Notes: generated from the sequence alone by a model not told the origin. Shown: positions 43,130 through 56,031, counted from the first letter of the stretch. The stretch: 64,000 nucleotides of DNA from Lachnospiraceae bacterium (GCA_016290615.1 JAEEUS010000001.1:62001-126000), one strand, 5' to 3'. Made by a program: numbers and translations.

Positions 43130-44332
43130 TTATTCTTCCGGCTTGGAAAGATCCTCGCCTGCTTTATATCTTGCGACAATGCTGTTGATCCTTTCATTGG
43201 GAACCAGCAGATCGCTTATGGAAGAATCATGATTGAGAGTATCAATGATATAAGCTATGTACTTGCTCAGATCACAGCTTATATACCACTCCTTTTCAAG
43301 CAGCTCCGGCGGCTGATAGATAAGGTTGGTGGTAAGTATATTTGTAAACAGACCGGCTTCATAAGCCCTGTCAAACTTTTCAAATCCGTTCGTGAACAGA
43401 CCGAATGTCGAGAAGAGGAAGATACGTCCCGCATCACGCTTCTTAAGCTCTGTGGCAACATCTATCATGCTGTCACCTGAAGAGATCATGTCATCTAAAA
43501 TGATAACGTCCTTTCCTGCTACGTTTGAACCGAGAAACTCATGAGCTATTATGGGATTTCTTCCGTCAACCACTCTTGTATAGTCACGTCTCTTGTAGAA
43601 CATACCCATATCGAGTCCCAAAACGTTTGCGATATAGATGGCTCTTCTCATTCCTCCTTCATCGGGGCTTATTACCATCATGTGGTCTGAATCTATGTTC
43701 AGATCCTTAACATGTGTAAGAAGACCTTTTATAAACTGATATGAAGCCTGTACCGTTTCAAATCCGTGAAGCGGTATCGCATTCTGTACACGAGGGTCAT
43801 GAGCATCAAATGTGATGATGTTGTCAACACCCATGCGAACAAGTTCCTGGAGTGCTATTGCGCAGTCAAGAGACTCTCTTGCCGTTCTCTTGTGCTGTCT
43901 GCTCTCGTAAAGGAAAGGCATGATCACGGTTATACGTCTTGCCTTGCCGCCGACAGCTGCTATGATTCTCTTAAGATCCTGGTAATGATCATCGGGGGAC
44001 ATGTGATTCTTCTGTCCTGCTACCGTATATGTGAGAGAATAGTTGCATACATCAACAAGGATATAAAGATCCATTCCTCTTACGGATTCAAGTATCTCTC
44101 CCTTGCCTTCTCCGGATCCAAATCTAGAGACCTTGCTCTTTAGAATGTACGAATCTCTCATATATCCTGCAAATGCAAGGCTGTTCTTATGCTCATTCTC
44201 CCTCTCGGTACGCCAGTCGACAAGATATGAGTCAACCTTTTCTCCGAGCACCTTGCATCCGCTTAAGGGTATGATCCCCAGCGAGCCTACAGGTATGGTG
44301 TCAAGCTTTCTTTTTTCTTCGCGTTTTGCCAT
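43130..44332 (-). CDS. prs: ribose-phosphate pyrophosphokinase (divergent, extended)
   Basis: 400 residues, about 85 more than the usual 315. Makes PRPP from ribose-5-phosphate and ATP. Seen: an altered catalytic loop RQHKRTARESLDCA in place of RQDRK...REPISA, a DAHDPRVQN in place of DLHAxQIQ, MVISPDEGGMRRA and the PRPP loop DDMISSGDSMID. The extra length is an insertion early in the protein (around residues 35-80) and a C-terminal tail. It lies 25 nt behind dnaI. The family is clear; catalytic properties may differ from standard Prs. Confidence 0.88.
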   Translation of the reverse strand: MAKREEKRKLDTIPVGSLGIIPLSGCKVLGEKVDSYLVDWRTERENEHKNSLAFAGYMRDSYILKSKVSRFGSGEGKGEILESVRGMDLYILVDVCNYSLTYTVAGQKNHMSPDDHYQDLKRIIAAVGGKARRITVIMPFLYESRQHKRTARESLDCAIALQELVRMGVDNIITFDAHDPRVQNAIPLHGFETVQASYQFIKGLLTHVKDLNIDSDHMMVISPDEGGMRRAIYIANVLGLDMGMFYKRRDYTRVVDGRNPIIAHEFLGSNVAGKDVIILDDMISSGDSMIDVATELKKRDAGRIFLFSTFGLFTNGFEKFDRAYEAGLFTNILTTNLIYQPPELLEKEWYISCDLSKYIAYIIDTLNHDSSISDLLVPNERINSIVARYKAGEDLSKPEE

Positions 44333-44357
44333 AAACCTAACAAAACCTCACTTTCTT

Positions 44358-45329
44358 TTACTGTTGATTACGGTCAAACTTGTTCTTAAACCGGATATCC
44401 GGGCCGTAAAGCTTGCAGAATGTATAGCTTCCCACAAGGCGGGAATATATCCTTTCCGTGTAGGTTTCCGCTATTGCCTTAGGCGATAGATTTGTTGATA
44501 TTATTGTTGATTTCTTGTTAAGGAAACGCTCATTCAAACATGTGAACAGCGTTGTTATCGTAAAGCTGTTTACCTGCTCCGTTCCCAGATCGTCTATGAT
44601 AAGCAGATCACTCTCGAATATCTCTGCATAATCTGAGTATAACTCATTTCTCTTTGAATGATCAAAAGAATATCTCGAGAACAGATCCATGAGATTCGAT
44701 GCACTGAAATACAGCACGGAATACTCTTTTTCTATCAGTTCTCTTGCTATGCAGGCACTCATCAATGATTTGCCGCTACCAACTGTACCATAAATCACAA
44801 GGTTTTTAAAGTCATTGTCAAAGTTTTTTACAAAATTGATCGCGTTGTCGTATGTATCCCTAAAGGCAACCAGTTCCTCGTCCTTATAGTACCTGTCGCT
44901 TATCATCGAAAAATCGACAGACCTTAAATATGAGTCGATATTAGATCTGTTATATAGCATGGAAACAGATATCTTCTTAAGACATCTGCAGGCCTTGCCG
45001 TCTATATAGCCCGTATCCCTGCATTCCCTGCACGTATATATGGGATCAAGATAATCCTCGGGAAGGGATGCTGACTTTAAAAGGTTTTTCTTTTCCACTA
45101 AAAGCTTAGCGTATTCCTTTTTATATTCATCGGCACTTGCCTCTTCTCCCATGGCAAGCTTCTTTGCCATCTCCATACTCAAAGAGACCATACGGTCTTG
45201 GATCTGGCTAAATCCCGGTATGGTCTTCTCTGCATGTTCACGACGTCTGTCCAACTCCTGTCCGTTTAACATACGTCTTTCATCATATATTCTCTTTATC
45301 TGTTCAAACTGTGCGTTGGTAAATGACAC
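44358..45329 (-). CDS. helicase loader, DnaC/DnaI-like AAA+ ATPase
   Basis: 323 residues. An N-terminal helical region with a Cys cluster (Cys100, Cys103, Cys114, Cys116), similar to the zinc-binding part of DnaI, then an AAA+ module with Walker A GTVGSGKS (181-188) and Walker B LLIIDDLGTE. Loads the replicative helicase during initiation and restart. Directly follows the DnaD-like gene by eight bases. The gene pair is preceded by a DnaA-box-like cluster. Confidence 0.9.
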   Translation of the reverse strand: MSFTNAQFEQIKRIYDERRMLNGQELDRRREHAEKTIPGFSQIQDRMVSLSMEMAKKLAMGEEASADEYKKEYAKLLVEKKNLLKSASLPEDYLDPIYTCRECRDTGYIDGKACRCLKKISVSMLYNRSNIDSYLRSVDFSMISDRYYKDEELVAFRDTYDNAINFVKNFDNDFKNLVIYGTVGSGKSLMSACIARELIEKEYSVLYFSASNLMDLFSRYSFDHSKRNELYSDYAEIFESDLLIIDDLGTEQVNSFTITTLFTCLNERFLNKKSTIISTNLSPKAIAETYTERIYSRLVGSYTFCKLYGPDIRFKNKFDRNQQ

Positions 45330-45337
45330 GTCTGCTC

Positions 45338-46372
45338 CTATTCTCGCTGCAGCAATACCTTTTCCATCTCGTCAAAGTCATAGTCATGCTTCATATCAAA
45401 CTGATGGAATGATGTATTGACCGTCTTCTTTACTGGACGGTGATACTTTGCGTCTATAGCCTCTATATCGCGCTTGGTTGCAACGCCTGCCTGGCTCCAG
45501 CTCTTTAATATCGAATCCGCATACGCAAATCTGTTCTTATCCGTAGACATTACGCTGCGTTCGCATGCTTCCATGATTATATCCATAGAAAAACCGAACT
45601 CACTGATCCATCTGCGTACAAATTCAGCTTCCTTGTCTGTAGGAGTAGAACTCTTTCCGAGAGCTCTCATTACAGTATAAACGTTCTTGTCATAACGCCC
45701 GCTCATTGCCCTTGCCTGTTCGGGGGTCGTTACGCCGTTCTGAGCCCAGTTGATCGCAACCGATTCTATATATCTGAAATTCTTCTTATCCTTGTCTGCG
45801 CAGTATGCCAGTAGATAATCTATAAGATCTGTATTAAAGTGCAGTACATCCGTTATGAAAAGCAAAGATCTTATATCGGAAGGACTGAGTGTCTTTCCAA
45901 GATACTGCTCTGCAATGAATATGATCTGGGATGTCTCGTCTCTGTCCTTGAATGCTCTTAAGTCATCTGCAGAGTACGTAGGCTTTACAAAAGCCTCGGG
46001 CTCCTCAGTAACCTCAGGTGCGGGATTAAACGATACTGCAACAGGCACAAATGACTTTGTCTGTGTATTCATTTTCTGAGCGCTTGCGGGTGTTATAAGC
46101 CTTACTCCCACAACAGAACCGTCAATGTCATAATTCAGGGTAAGAAGCTTGTTCTTCTCCCAGTATTTCAGCGCCCTGCATATATCCTTTTCCGTATAGT
46201 TGAATTTGTCCGCCATATCGGAAACGCTCGTCGCATTTCCAGTCATGCGAAGTAGATATAGATAGACCTTGATCTGAGCCGCATTTGCCTCAGCAAGAAA
46301 TTCGTCGATAAACTGATTTGATATGTATGTGCAGCCGTTATCGACATCACGATAGACCGAAAAGTTACTCAT
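45338..46372 (-). CDS. DnaD-domain replication initiation protein
   Basis: 344 residues from the ATG at 46372 (site GGGTGAG); the longer frame to 46447 starts upstream of the -10 box. The N-terminus has a winged-helix (VYLYLLRMTGNATSVSDMADKFNYTEKDICRALKYWEKNKLL), and two C-terminal DnaD/DnaB2 domains follow (about 165-240 and 255-325), each with a YIESVAINWAQNG-like helix. It is the PRP-type DnaD that helps load helicase. DnaI follows by eight bases. Confidence 0.9.
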   Translation of the reverse strand: MSNFSVYRDVDNGCTYISNQFIDEFLAEANAAQIKVYLYLLRMTGNATSVSDMADKFNYTEKDICRALKYWEKNKLLTLNYDIDGSVVGVRLITPASAQKMNTQTKSFVPVAVSFNPAPEVTEEPEAFVKPTYSADDLRAFKDRDETSQIIFIAEQYLGKTLSPSDIRSLLFITDVLHFNTDLIDYLLAYCADKDKKNFRYIESVAINWAQNGVTTPEQARAMSGRYDKNVYTVMRALGKSSTPTDKEAEFVRRWISEFGFSMDIIMEACERSVMSTDKNRFAYADSILKSWSQAGVATKRDIEAIDAKYHRPVKKTVNTSFHQFDMKHDYDFDEMEKVLLQRE

Positions 46373-46432
46373 AGTCTCACCCGGTATTCCCAATACTGTC
46401 CGGCAGCTCCCCTTCTGTCGAATGTAACCCAA

Positions 46433-46438
46433 ATTATA
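46433..46438 (-). promoter_or_regulatory. -10 box of dnaD-dnaI
   Basis: Minus strand TATAAT (46433-46438); no good -35 at 16-18 nt, so an activator or DnaA may assist. Predicted start near 46426. Confidence 0.45.
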
Positions 46439-46508
46439 ACACAGCACTTTTAAAAATGAAACAGTAAAAATGCGCTCAAACCCTTGATTTTACTGGGGTT
46501 TTAAGCAT

Positions 46509-46646
46509 TGTGGATAATGTGGATATTGTGGAAATCCCAAGGTCAAAAATAGACAAGATGCGAATTTTCAAGGTTCTTTCCATAATCAAATTATCCACCG
46601 GATCTTAATGTTTTACAACACCAAAATCGGTGGATAATGTGAATAA
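46509..46646. promoter_or_regulatory. DnaA-box-like cluster between murC and dnaD
   Basis: Read as the complement of TTATCCACA: TGTGGATAA (46509-46517, exact), TGTGGATAT (46518-46526), TGTGGAAAT (46527-46535), then GGTGGATAA (46629-46637) and TGTGAATAA (46638-46646), all the same way; TTATCCACC (46591-46599) faces the other way. The first three abut head to tail with exactly 9-bp period, as do the last two. Sits 80-210 bp upstream of the predicted dnaD start. The boxes at 46591-46600 and 46628-46637 also form an inverted repeat. Confidence 0.65.
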
Positions 46647-46647
46647 C

Positions 46648-48024
46648 TTATATTCCCAACAGGCTTTCGCCCACTTTTACTATATCTCCGGCACCCATAG
46701 TTATCAACAAATCGCCTTGTGAACAATTTTCAAGAAGAAAATTTTCAATTTCATCAAAAGTCGGGAAATAATAGCATTCCTTTCCGAGCTTTTCTATCTC
46801 TTTTTGAAGATCAGTTGAGTAAATGCCGATGGTATTCTTCTCTCTTGCCGCATATATATCCGCAAGCACGACCTTGTCCGCAAGAGAAAGAGCTTCTGCA
46901 AAATCATTTAAGAATGCCTTTGTCCTTGTATATGTATGAGGCTGGAATACACACCACAGCGTCTTATGAGGATAATTAAGAGCTGCCTTTAAAGTAGCCT
47001 TTATCTCAGTCGGATGATGAGCGTAATCGTCTATTACGGTCACACCTCCAATCTCTCCCTTTTTCTCGAATCTGCGGTCTGTTCCCGTAAAGAGCTTAAG
47101 CGCTTCGACTGATACCTGCCTGTCTATTCCTGCAGTGTCCGCAAATGCGATGGCTGCCATCGAATTGTATACGTTATGAAGTCCGGGAACGCTTAATGAG
47201 ATCCTTGATTCACCCTTTTTGCTGTGAAGAACGTAGCTTGGATGAGCCAGTTCATCGTAGCTTATATCGGTCGCATAGTAATCAAATGTATCACTCATGC
47301 CGTATGTGACATAGCCGCCCTTTGAGGCAGAAGCTACTGCCTTAACATCATCTATCTCGCCGTTTATTATGAGAGTTCCGTCATCTGGAAGAAGTGATGC
47401 GAATTTTGTAAAGGAAGCCCTGATATCATCTATATCCTTAAAGAAGTCCATATGGTCTTCTTCAATGTTTAAAATAAGGCTTATCTTGGGGAAGAAGTTT
47501 AAGAAGCTGTTCGTATATTCACATGCCTCTGTAACGAAATACTTCGAATGACCGATCCTTAAGTTGCCGTCTATGCTCTTTAGCATGCCGCCAACGGATA
47601 CAGTAGGATCCGTATCAGCCTTCATGAGTATCTCGGTTATCATGGATGTTGTTGTAGTCTTTCCGTGTGTACCGCTTATAGCTATGGGCAGCTCAAAATT
47701 CTTCATGATCTGACCAAGCAGCTGAGCTCTTGAAAGCTCAGGTATGTTAAGTTTTTTCATTGCGATCCATTCCGGATTGTCACTGCTTATCGCAGCCGTG
47801 TATACAAACAGATCGATATCTCCTGAGATATTCTCGCTCTTTTGTCCTATATATACTTTTGCGCCCTTGCTCTCGAGTATCTTTGTAAGCTCGCTCTCTT
47901 TCATATCGGAACCCGAAACCTTAAAGCCTCTTGATATGAGTATCTCGGCAAGACCGCTCATGCTTATCCCGCCTATTCCGCAAAAATATACATGACATGG
48001 ATTGTTAAAATCTAACTGGTACAT
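46648..48024 (-). CDS. murC: UDP-N-acetylmuramate--L-alanine ligase
   Basis: 458 residues, Mur ligase; first amino acid addition in peptidoglycan precursor synthesis. Seen: GIGGISMSGLAEIL at the start (UDP-binding domain), P-loop GTHGKTTTT (118-126), LNIEEDHMDFFKD and DDYAHHPTEIKATL. Own promoter TTGTAT-17-TAGAAT lies just upstream. The stop is one base from the last DnaA-like 9-mer; no terminator with a U-tract follows. Confidence 0.97.
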   Translation of the reverse strand: MYQLDFNNPCHVYFCGIGGISMSGLAEILISRGFKVSGSDMKESELTKILESKGAKVYIGQKSENISGDIDLFVYTAAISSDNPEWIAMKKLNIPELSRAQLLGQIMKNFELPIAISGTHGKTTTTSMITEILMKADTDPTVSVGGMLKSIDGNLRIGHSKYFVTEACEYTNSFLNFFPKISLILNIEEDHMDFFKDIDDIRASFTKFASLLPDDGTLIINGEIDDVKAVASASKGGYVTYGMSDTFDYYATDISYDELAHPSYVLHSKKGESRISLSVPGLHNVYNSMAAIAFADTAGIDRQVSVEALKLFTGTDRRFEKKGEIGGVTVIDDYAHHPTEIKATLKAALNYPHKTLWCVFQPHTYTRTKAFLNDFAEALSLADKVVLADIYAAREKNTIGIYSTDLQKEIEKLGKECYYFPTFDEIENFLLENCSQGDLLITMGAGDIVKVGESLLGI

Positions 48025-48064
48025 GGATCATCCTTCCCTGCAAACTTTTATTTTCCAAATACTA

Positions 48065-48093
48065 ATTCTATTCCTATTTTTTACAAAATACAA
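48065..48093 (-). promoter_or_regulatory. probable promoter of murC
   Basis: Minus strand: -35 TTGTAT (48088-48093), 17-nt spacer, -10 TAGAAT (48065-48070). Confidence 0.5.
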
Positions 48094-48095
48094 TG

Positions 48096-50621
48096 TCATT
48101 CAGCCATCAGGCTGTATGTTAAAAATCTGTTTCCGCTTTCTTCAAACAGATCCCTCGAATCACTCATTCCCTTTTTATAGATACTTCCCATAACCGGATC
48201 ATACCAGACAACATTTTGCTCATTGTATCCTACAAGAAGTATCGTCCTTCCGTCCTCCGCTATGGCTAGTACAGGTATATCCTGATTTAGATAATATATA
48301 GCTGTATCCATGACGCATCCGGTTATATTAAGTACATGAACTTTATCAAGGTTCTCTTCGAGTATCTCGTAGGGAGTCTTTCCCTGAGCTAACATTGCCT
48401 CGGTATTTCTTGATATGCCTCTCTGTCTAAGGATGATATCAAGACACGTCGCCATTGACTCTCTGTCTTCGCTCATGCTGTCTTCCTTGATCGACATGAT
48501 CTGGTTTCTCGCATGAGTCTCGCCTCTTTTATATACTTCGTTTCCCTTGTTGTCCACAACCAGGGCTCGTCTGTCGTAAGACAGGCTAATTACATCCACA
48601 GGATTGTCGCTTATCTTGCTTATCCTGCCCCCGTCGTACATGTAATATCTGTCCTTGTCCTCTTCAAAATCAAGCTTTATTGTCTTGCCTGATTCGTAGA
48701 GCACTTCCTTTGGTGTAAGAAACTTTAATGTCTTTGAATCGATATTTCCCTTAAGCTCTATCTGAGCCACCTTTTCAAACAGATCAGTCAGGGCATACAC
48801 GACCTTGTTCTTGCCGGAATCAGTTGAATCATTGTTTGTTATCTGATCATCATGGATCTCGCTGTAGGATCCGTCAGAATGCTTCTCAACTCTTTTTAGG
48901 CTTATCTGGTTATCGTTTATAGTACCCTCGACAACAAATATATCCTCAAAGTCATATTCCTTAAGGATGGCGCCGAATCTCGATCTTATGACTATCTTTG
49001 CCATCAGAAATGTCGTATCGCCCAGAGGATTGTAGATTATATCGTTTTTGTTGCTTACGCCGTAAATAAGATCATCATTCATGAATCCTATAGGGCGCAG
49101 GCATTCATTGTCGGCCTTTTCAACAGTGCTTATAAAGCCGTCACCCATATCGATGGTATTGAGCTGTGATGAGACATCCTCGCTCTCCTGCCACATCGCG
49201 CTTCTTCCGCTCTTTGATACGTAGAGCGTATTTTCTATGACCTTGTCGGAAACTATCGAAACACTTAAGCTCTCGGGATCGGCTTTTATTATGTTTCCGT
49301 CTATAAACGCAAAGAAGTCCTTGTTGCCGTTTAAATAACAGAGTCTGTCAATATCCGCTATCAGGACCTGAGGCGATCTGTTGTATTCGACAAACATCTG
49401 CTCCTCAACGGTATTTAGAAGGCTGTTGTAATACTCAACCAGTACACCGGTCTGACCCTCATGTATTCCGCGGTTCATATATCCGTATACCGCAAACGAA
49501 ACGTTTCCGTTTTCCTCAACGGAAAGGATCTTTATCTTTGATTCGTTATGTATGTCTCTAGGATCCGTATCGCCTGCCGTAAAGAATCCATAAAGCGTTG
49601 CGAGCTTGTTTGCAGATACATCATAGCTGAAGAGTCTGCCACAGTTTTCGAGTACGATGATATTTCCGTCATCACTTTCAGTCATATTTATCTCGCCGTT
49701 ATGTATCCCGAGGACGATCTTGTTGTTTACGAGCGACTCCTTTTCCGCAAGGAATATATCCTTCATGCTCCTGTCAAATGACAGAAGATAGAATCTGTCG
49801 CTTCCCTGTCTGATCCTGTAAAACTCCTCTATCATGTAGTAATTCACGATGGAATCGTTTCTGACGCTCACCATATATTCGAGCATCACAGAAGCAGTCG
49901 ATGTTCCTATGTCGCTTATGGTAGTCCTTATATCTCCTTCGATCCTCGGATGCATGTTTCCCCATCCGAGCTGGTTAAGATTGCTGTGTATATTTACTTT
50001 ACCGAAAGTTGTGTTGTCTCCCTCGGAGTTTGGCTCCATATATGAATAAAGACTTCTTACATCTGTCTGGCTGAAGGTCATTGAATTGAAGTTGTAGATA
50101 AAATCAAGCTTTTCAGTTACCCCTACATCTTCCCTGCATATGATCCTGGTATAGTAATACACATCCCTTCCGTCAGTCAGCTTGAGAACGAACCCAAGGT
50201 TGTATTCTTTATCCTTTTCTATCAGATCCTTAAGATTTATCGTACCGACGATCTTGCCTGTCTTATGCTCGTAGTTGCCGACCATCGTTTCCTCGATGAG
50301 CCGGCCGCCGTCCAGGCTTCTTACCTCATAGCTTATCTTGCTTATGCCTGTATTGTAGGCATTGACAGAAAAGCTTAAAGATCTCTCCTCGCCGATGGGA
50401 GATATGCTGTCTCTTAAGGTCCCCGCATCCATACGGCTTGTATAGCCATACATCGTATTAACGCTCTTGTCCCCGTAGAGCACGCTAATAACCGGAAGTG
50501 TGGCTTCCGGCATATCGATCGTCATATCGGTTGTTCCGCGGTTCATCAAAATGTTAAAAGCAAACAGTGCCGCAAAGAAAGCGACAATGATGACAAACCA
50601 TCTGATAAGGATTCTCTTCAT
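48096..50621 (-). CDS. membrane-anchored protein with beta-propeller-like region and degenerate C39-like domain
   Basis: 841 residues, no recognised family. A single N-terminal membrane anchor (IRWFVIIVAFFAALFAFNIL) and a large extracellular part. Residues about 60-700 are beta-rich with repeated short sheets (for example GNIIVLENCGRLFSYDV, GRRSAMW-like turns), consistent with a propeller or beta-sandwich series. The last 120 residues look like a C39 peptidase domain: Cys726 (MATCLDIIL) and VLAIAEDGRTILLVGYNEQNVVWYDP, where the usual catalytic His of the HYVVV strand is replaced by Thr793 and Asp808 is kept. It lies directly after the atp operon terminator and before murC. The fold reading is my inference. 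Confidence 0.55.
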   Translation of the reverse strand: MKRILIRWFVIIVAFFAALFAFNILMNRGTTDMTIDMPEATLPVISVLYGDKSVNTMYGYTSRMDAGTLRDSISPIGEERSLSFSVNAYNTGISKISYEVRSLDGGRLIEETMVGNYEHKTGKIVGTINLKDLIEKDKEYNLGFVLKLTDGRDVYYYTRIICREDVGVTEKLDFIYNFNSMTFSQTDVRSLYSYMEPNSEGDNTTFGKVNIHSNLNQLGWGNMHPRIEGDIRTTISDIGTSTASVMLEYMVSVRNDSIVNYYMIEEFYRIRQGSDRFYLLSFDRSMKDIFLAEKESLVNNKIVLGIHNGEINMTESDDGNIIVLENCGRLFSYDVSANKLATLYGFFTAGDTDPRDIHNESKIKILSVEENGNVSFAVYGYMNRGIHEGQTGVLVEYYNSLLNTVEEQMFVEYNRSPQVLIADIDRLCYLNGNKDFFAFIDGNIIKADPESLSVSIVSDKVIENTLYVSKSGRSAMWQESEDVSSQLNTIDMGDGFISTVEKADNECLRPIGFMNDDLIYGVSNKNDIIYNPLGDTTFLMAKIVIRSRFGAILKEYDFEDIFVVEGTINDNQISLKRVEKHSDGSYSEIHDDQITNNDSTDSGKNKVVYALTDLFEKVAQIELKGNIDSKTLKFLTPKEVLYESGKTIKLDFEEDKDRYYMYDGGRISKISDNPVDVISLSYDRRALVVDNKGNEVYKRGETHARNQIMSIKEDSMSEDRESMATCLDIILRQRGISRNTEAMLAQGKTPYEILEENLDKVHVLNITGCVMDTAIYYLNQDIPVLAIAEDGRTILLVGYNEQNVVWYDPVMGSIYKKGMSDSRDLFEESGNRFLTYSLMAE

Positions 50622-50623
50622 GT

Positions 50624-50657
50624 TTCAAAAACAAAGGATCATGCCAAAGCACGATCC
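50624..50657 (-). terminator. rho-independent terminator of the atp operon
   Basis: Minus strand GGATCGTGC, loop TTTG, GCATGATCC (9-bp stem with one G-U), followed by TTTGTTTTTG. Begins 9 nt past the atpC stop. Confidence 0.88.
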
Positions 50658-50666
50658 CTGCATATA

Positions 50667-51071
50667 CTACTTTAATACGTTGATACGAGCCATAGCTCTG
50701 CTAAGAGCCGTCTCAGCTCTTGCCATATCTGTTGACGAGGCATGCTCGGCTATGAGCTTTTCGGCTCTGTCTCTTGCTGCCTGAGCCCTTTCTTTATCGA
50801 TCTCATCCGGCCACTCGATCACTTCGGCAAGGATCGTTACCTTATCCTGAAGTATCTGTGCAAATCCGGAATGCAGAGCAGCTTTTAAAACCTCTTCGCC
50901 CGTGATCGTGATGATACCGGGCTTGATGATCACAGTCATCGGAATGTGATTCCTGTAAACACCTATCTGACCTTCGGTCGTATTGAACTCGACCATATGA
51001 ACCTCTCCCTCATAGAATGTTCTGTCGGGAGTTATGATCTTAAGTTCAAAATTCTTGTTATCCTCTGCCAT
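50667..51071 (-). CDS. atpC: ATP synthase F1 subunit epsilon
   Basis: 134 residues: beta-sandwich N-terminus (FELKIITPDRTFYEGEVHMVEFNTTEGQIGVYRNHIPM) and a helical C-terminal arm (EIDKERAQAARDRAEKLIAEH) that couples to the rotor and can inhibit hydrolysis. Last gene of the ATP synthase operon, followed by a terminator. Confidence 0.95.
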   Translation of the reverse strand: MAEDNKNFELKIITPDRTFYEGEVHMVEFNTTEGQIGVYRNHIPMTVIIKPGIITITGEEVLKAALHSGFAQILQDKVTILAEVIEWPDEIDKERAQAARDRAEKLIAEHASSTDMARAETALSRAMARINVLK

Positions 51072-51083
51072 AATGAGCCTCCT

Positions 51084-52505
<1,422 letters not shown>

Positions 52506-52521
52506 TCAATCGCTGCACAGA

Positions 52522-53385
52522 TCAAGAAATAGCCTGTGCACCTGCAATGATCTCTGTGAGTTCCTGAGTAATAGAACCCTGTCTTGCTCTGTTATACTGC
52601 AGCGTCAGCTTATCTATCATCTCTTCCGCGTTGCTCGTAGCCGAATCCATTGCCTGCATACGTGCACCGTTCTCACTCGCTACGGCCTCTATCATTGCAC
52701 CGTAGATGATGCTTGCCACGTACTTGGGAATGATAAGCTCGAGTGCTTCCTCTTCAGCCGGTTCGAAGTTCATCGGAACATCGTACTTGCCGTCCTGTTC
52801 ATCCGAAACTATAGCATTCTGATCAACCGGAAGCAGCTTCATGAGTGTCGGTACATGCGATACCGTATTCTTGAATGCGGTATATGCCAGATAGATCTCG
52901 CCTATCTCGCCTTTTCTGTACTGATTCAGTAAAACCGCGCTGAGTCTCATCGCATCGACATAATCGGGAGTCTCTATCATATGTGAGTAATCATCGGCAA
53001 GAACGTATCCGTGTCTTGAAAATGCTTCGCGGCCCTTTTTACCGATGGTGTACATTATAAGGTCTTCCTTTTTGAGTTCACCCTTGGTTATGAGCTTTAT
53101 TACGTTTGAGTTGTAACCGCCTGCCAGACCTCTGTTGCCCGAAATGACGATCACAGCCTTGTTTTCGCTCTCATTGCCTGTCACATATGAATGATTGATG
53201 GTCCCTGCCTTTGACATGATGGACTGTATAGTGCTGTACATGTAGCTGAAATACGCTTTTGAATTAAGCGCACGCTGTTTTGTCCTCTGCAGCTTGACCG
53301 TGGAAACAAGCTTCATAGCCTTTGTGATCTGCTGAGTACTCTGTATACTGCCCTTACGTCTTTTGATATCTCTCATAGACGCCAT
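52522..53385 (-). CDS. atpG: ATP synthase F1 subunit gamma
   Basis: 287 residues, rotor shaft. N-terminal MRDIKRRKGSIQSTQQITKAMKLVSTVKLQR and C-terminal SENGARMQAMDSATSNAEEMIDKLTLQYNRARQGSITQELTEI, the two helices of the coiled shaft. Complete. Confidence 0.97.
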   Translation of the reverse strand: MASMRDIKRRKGSIQSTQQITKAMKLVSTVKLQRTKQRALNSKAYFSYMYSTIQSIMSKAGTINHSYVTGNESENKAVIVISGNRGLAGGYNSNVIKLITKGELKKEDLIMYTIGKKGREAFSRHGYVLADDYSHMIETPDYVDAMRLSAVLLNQYRKGEIGEIYLAYTAFKNTVSHVPTLMKLLPVDQNAIVSDEQDGKYDVPMNFEPAEEEALELIIPKYVASIIYGAMIEAVASENGARMQAMDSATSNAEEMIDKLTLQYNRARQGSITQELTEIIAGAQAIS

Positions 53386-53403
53386 GATAAATCACCCTAC
53401 TTT

Positions 53404-55467
<2,064 letters not shown>

Positions 55468-55480
<13 letters not shown>

Positions 55481-56031
55481 GTGCCTTCACCTATTTCTTT
55501 CAATGTTTCATCAACAAGACGTTCCTGAACGTTTACATCCATGCTGTTTCCAACTGCCTTCTTGGCAACTGCGGATGCAACATTTATCATCTCTTTCTTA
55601 ACGTCATCCTTTACGCGCAGCTTTTCCTGCTCTGCCTCGATACCGGCTCTTTCCACGATGGAATGTGCCTCTTCTTTGGCTTTTGCAACTATCGAAGCCT
55701 CGTTATCGAGAGCTTTCTTACGCGCTTCGCTGAGTATTGACTCCGCTTCTTTATCGATATTCTTAAGTTTGTCTTCGTACTGTGCCTTTAATGCCTCAGC
55801 TTCTTCCTGACTCTTTTTTGCCTCGTCAAGCTCGTTCTTGATCTTCTCTCTTCTTCTGTTCATGAAATCTCTTGCGGGATTGAACAAAAAGTATGAAAGG
55901 AAGAAGAACAGGGCTATGACAGCGATGAGAGTAAGGACTGCATCCGCCAAGAGCTGAAAGTCGAGATCAAAGAGTCTCGGTTCCATCTGTGCGGCAAGCA
56001 GCATATATGTGGCTTTTCCCATTTCGCTCAA
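55468..56031 (-). CDS. atpF: ATP synthase F0 subunit b
   Basis: 187 residues, a single N-terminal membrane helix (LLADAVLTLIAVIALFFFLSYFLF) and a long charged coiled coil with RRREKIKNELDEAKKSQEEAEALK. Forms the peripheral stalk. An N-terminal 20-residue stretch before the membrane helix is slightly longer than usual. Confidence 0.94.

Noticed and set aside
46591-46637. Terminator for murC from the inverted repeat TTATCCACCG / CGGTGGATAA
   Set aside because: The loop would be 27 nt and there is no U-tract after it; the repeat is better explained by opposed DnaA-like boxes.
46509-46646. Chromosomal replication origin at the DnaA-box-like cluster
   Set aside because: No dnaA, dnaN, recF, rpmH or gidA/B genes, and no clear AT-rich unwinding element with trios; kept only as a regulatory or titration candidate.
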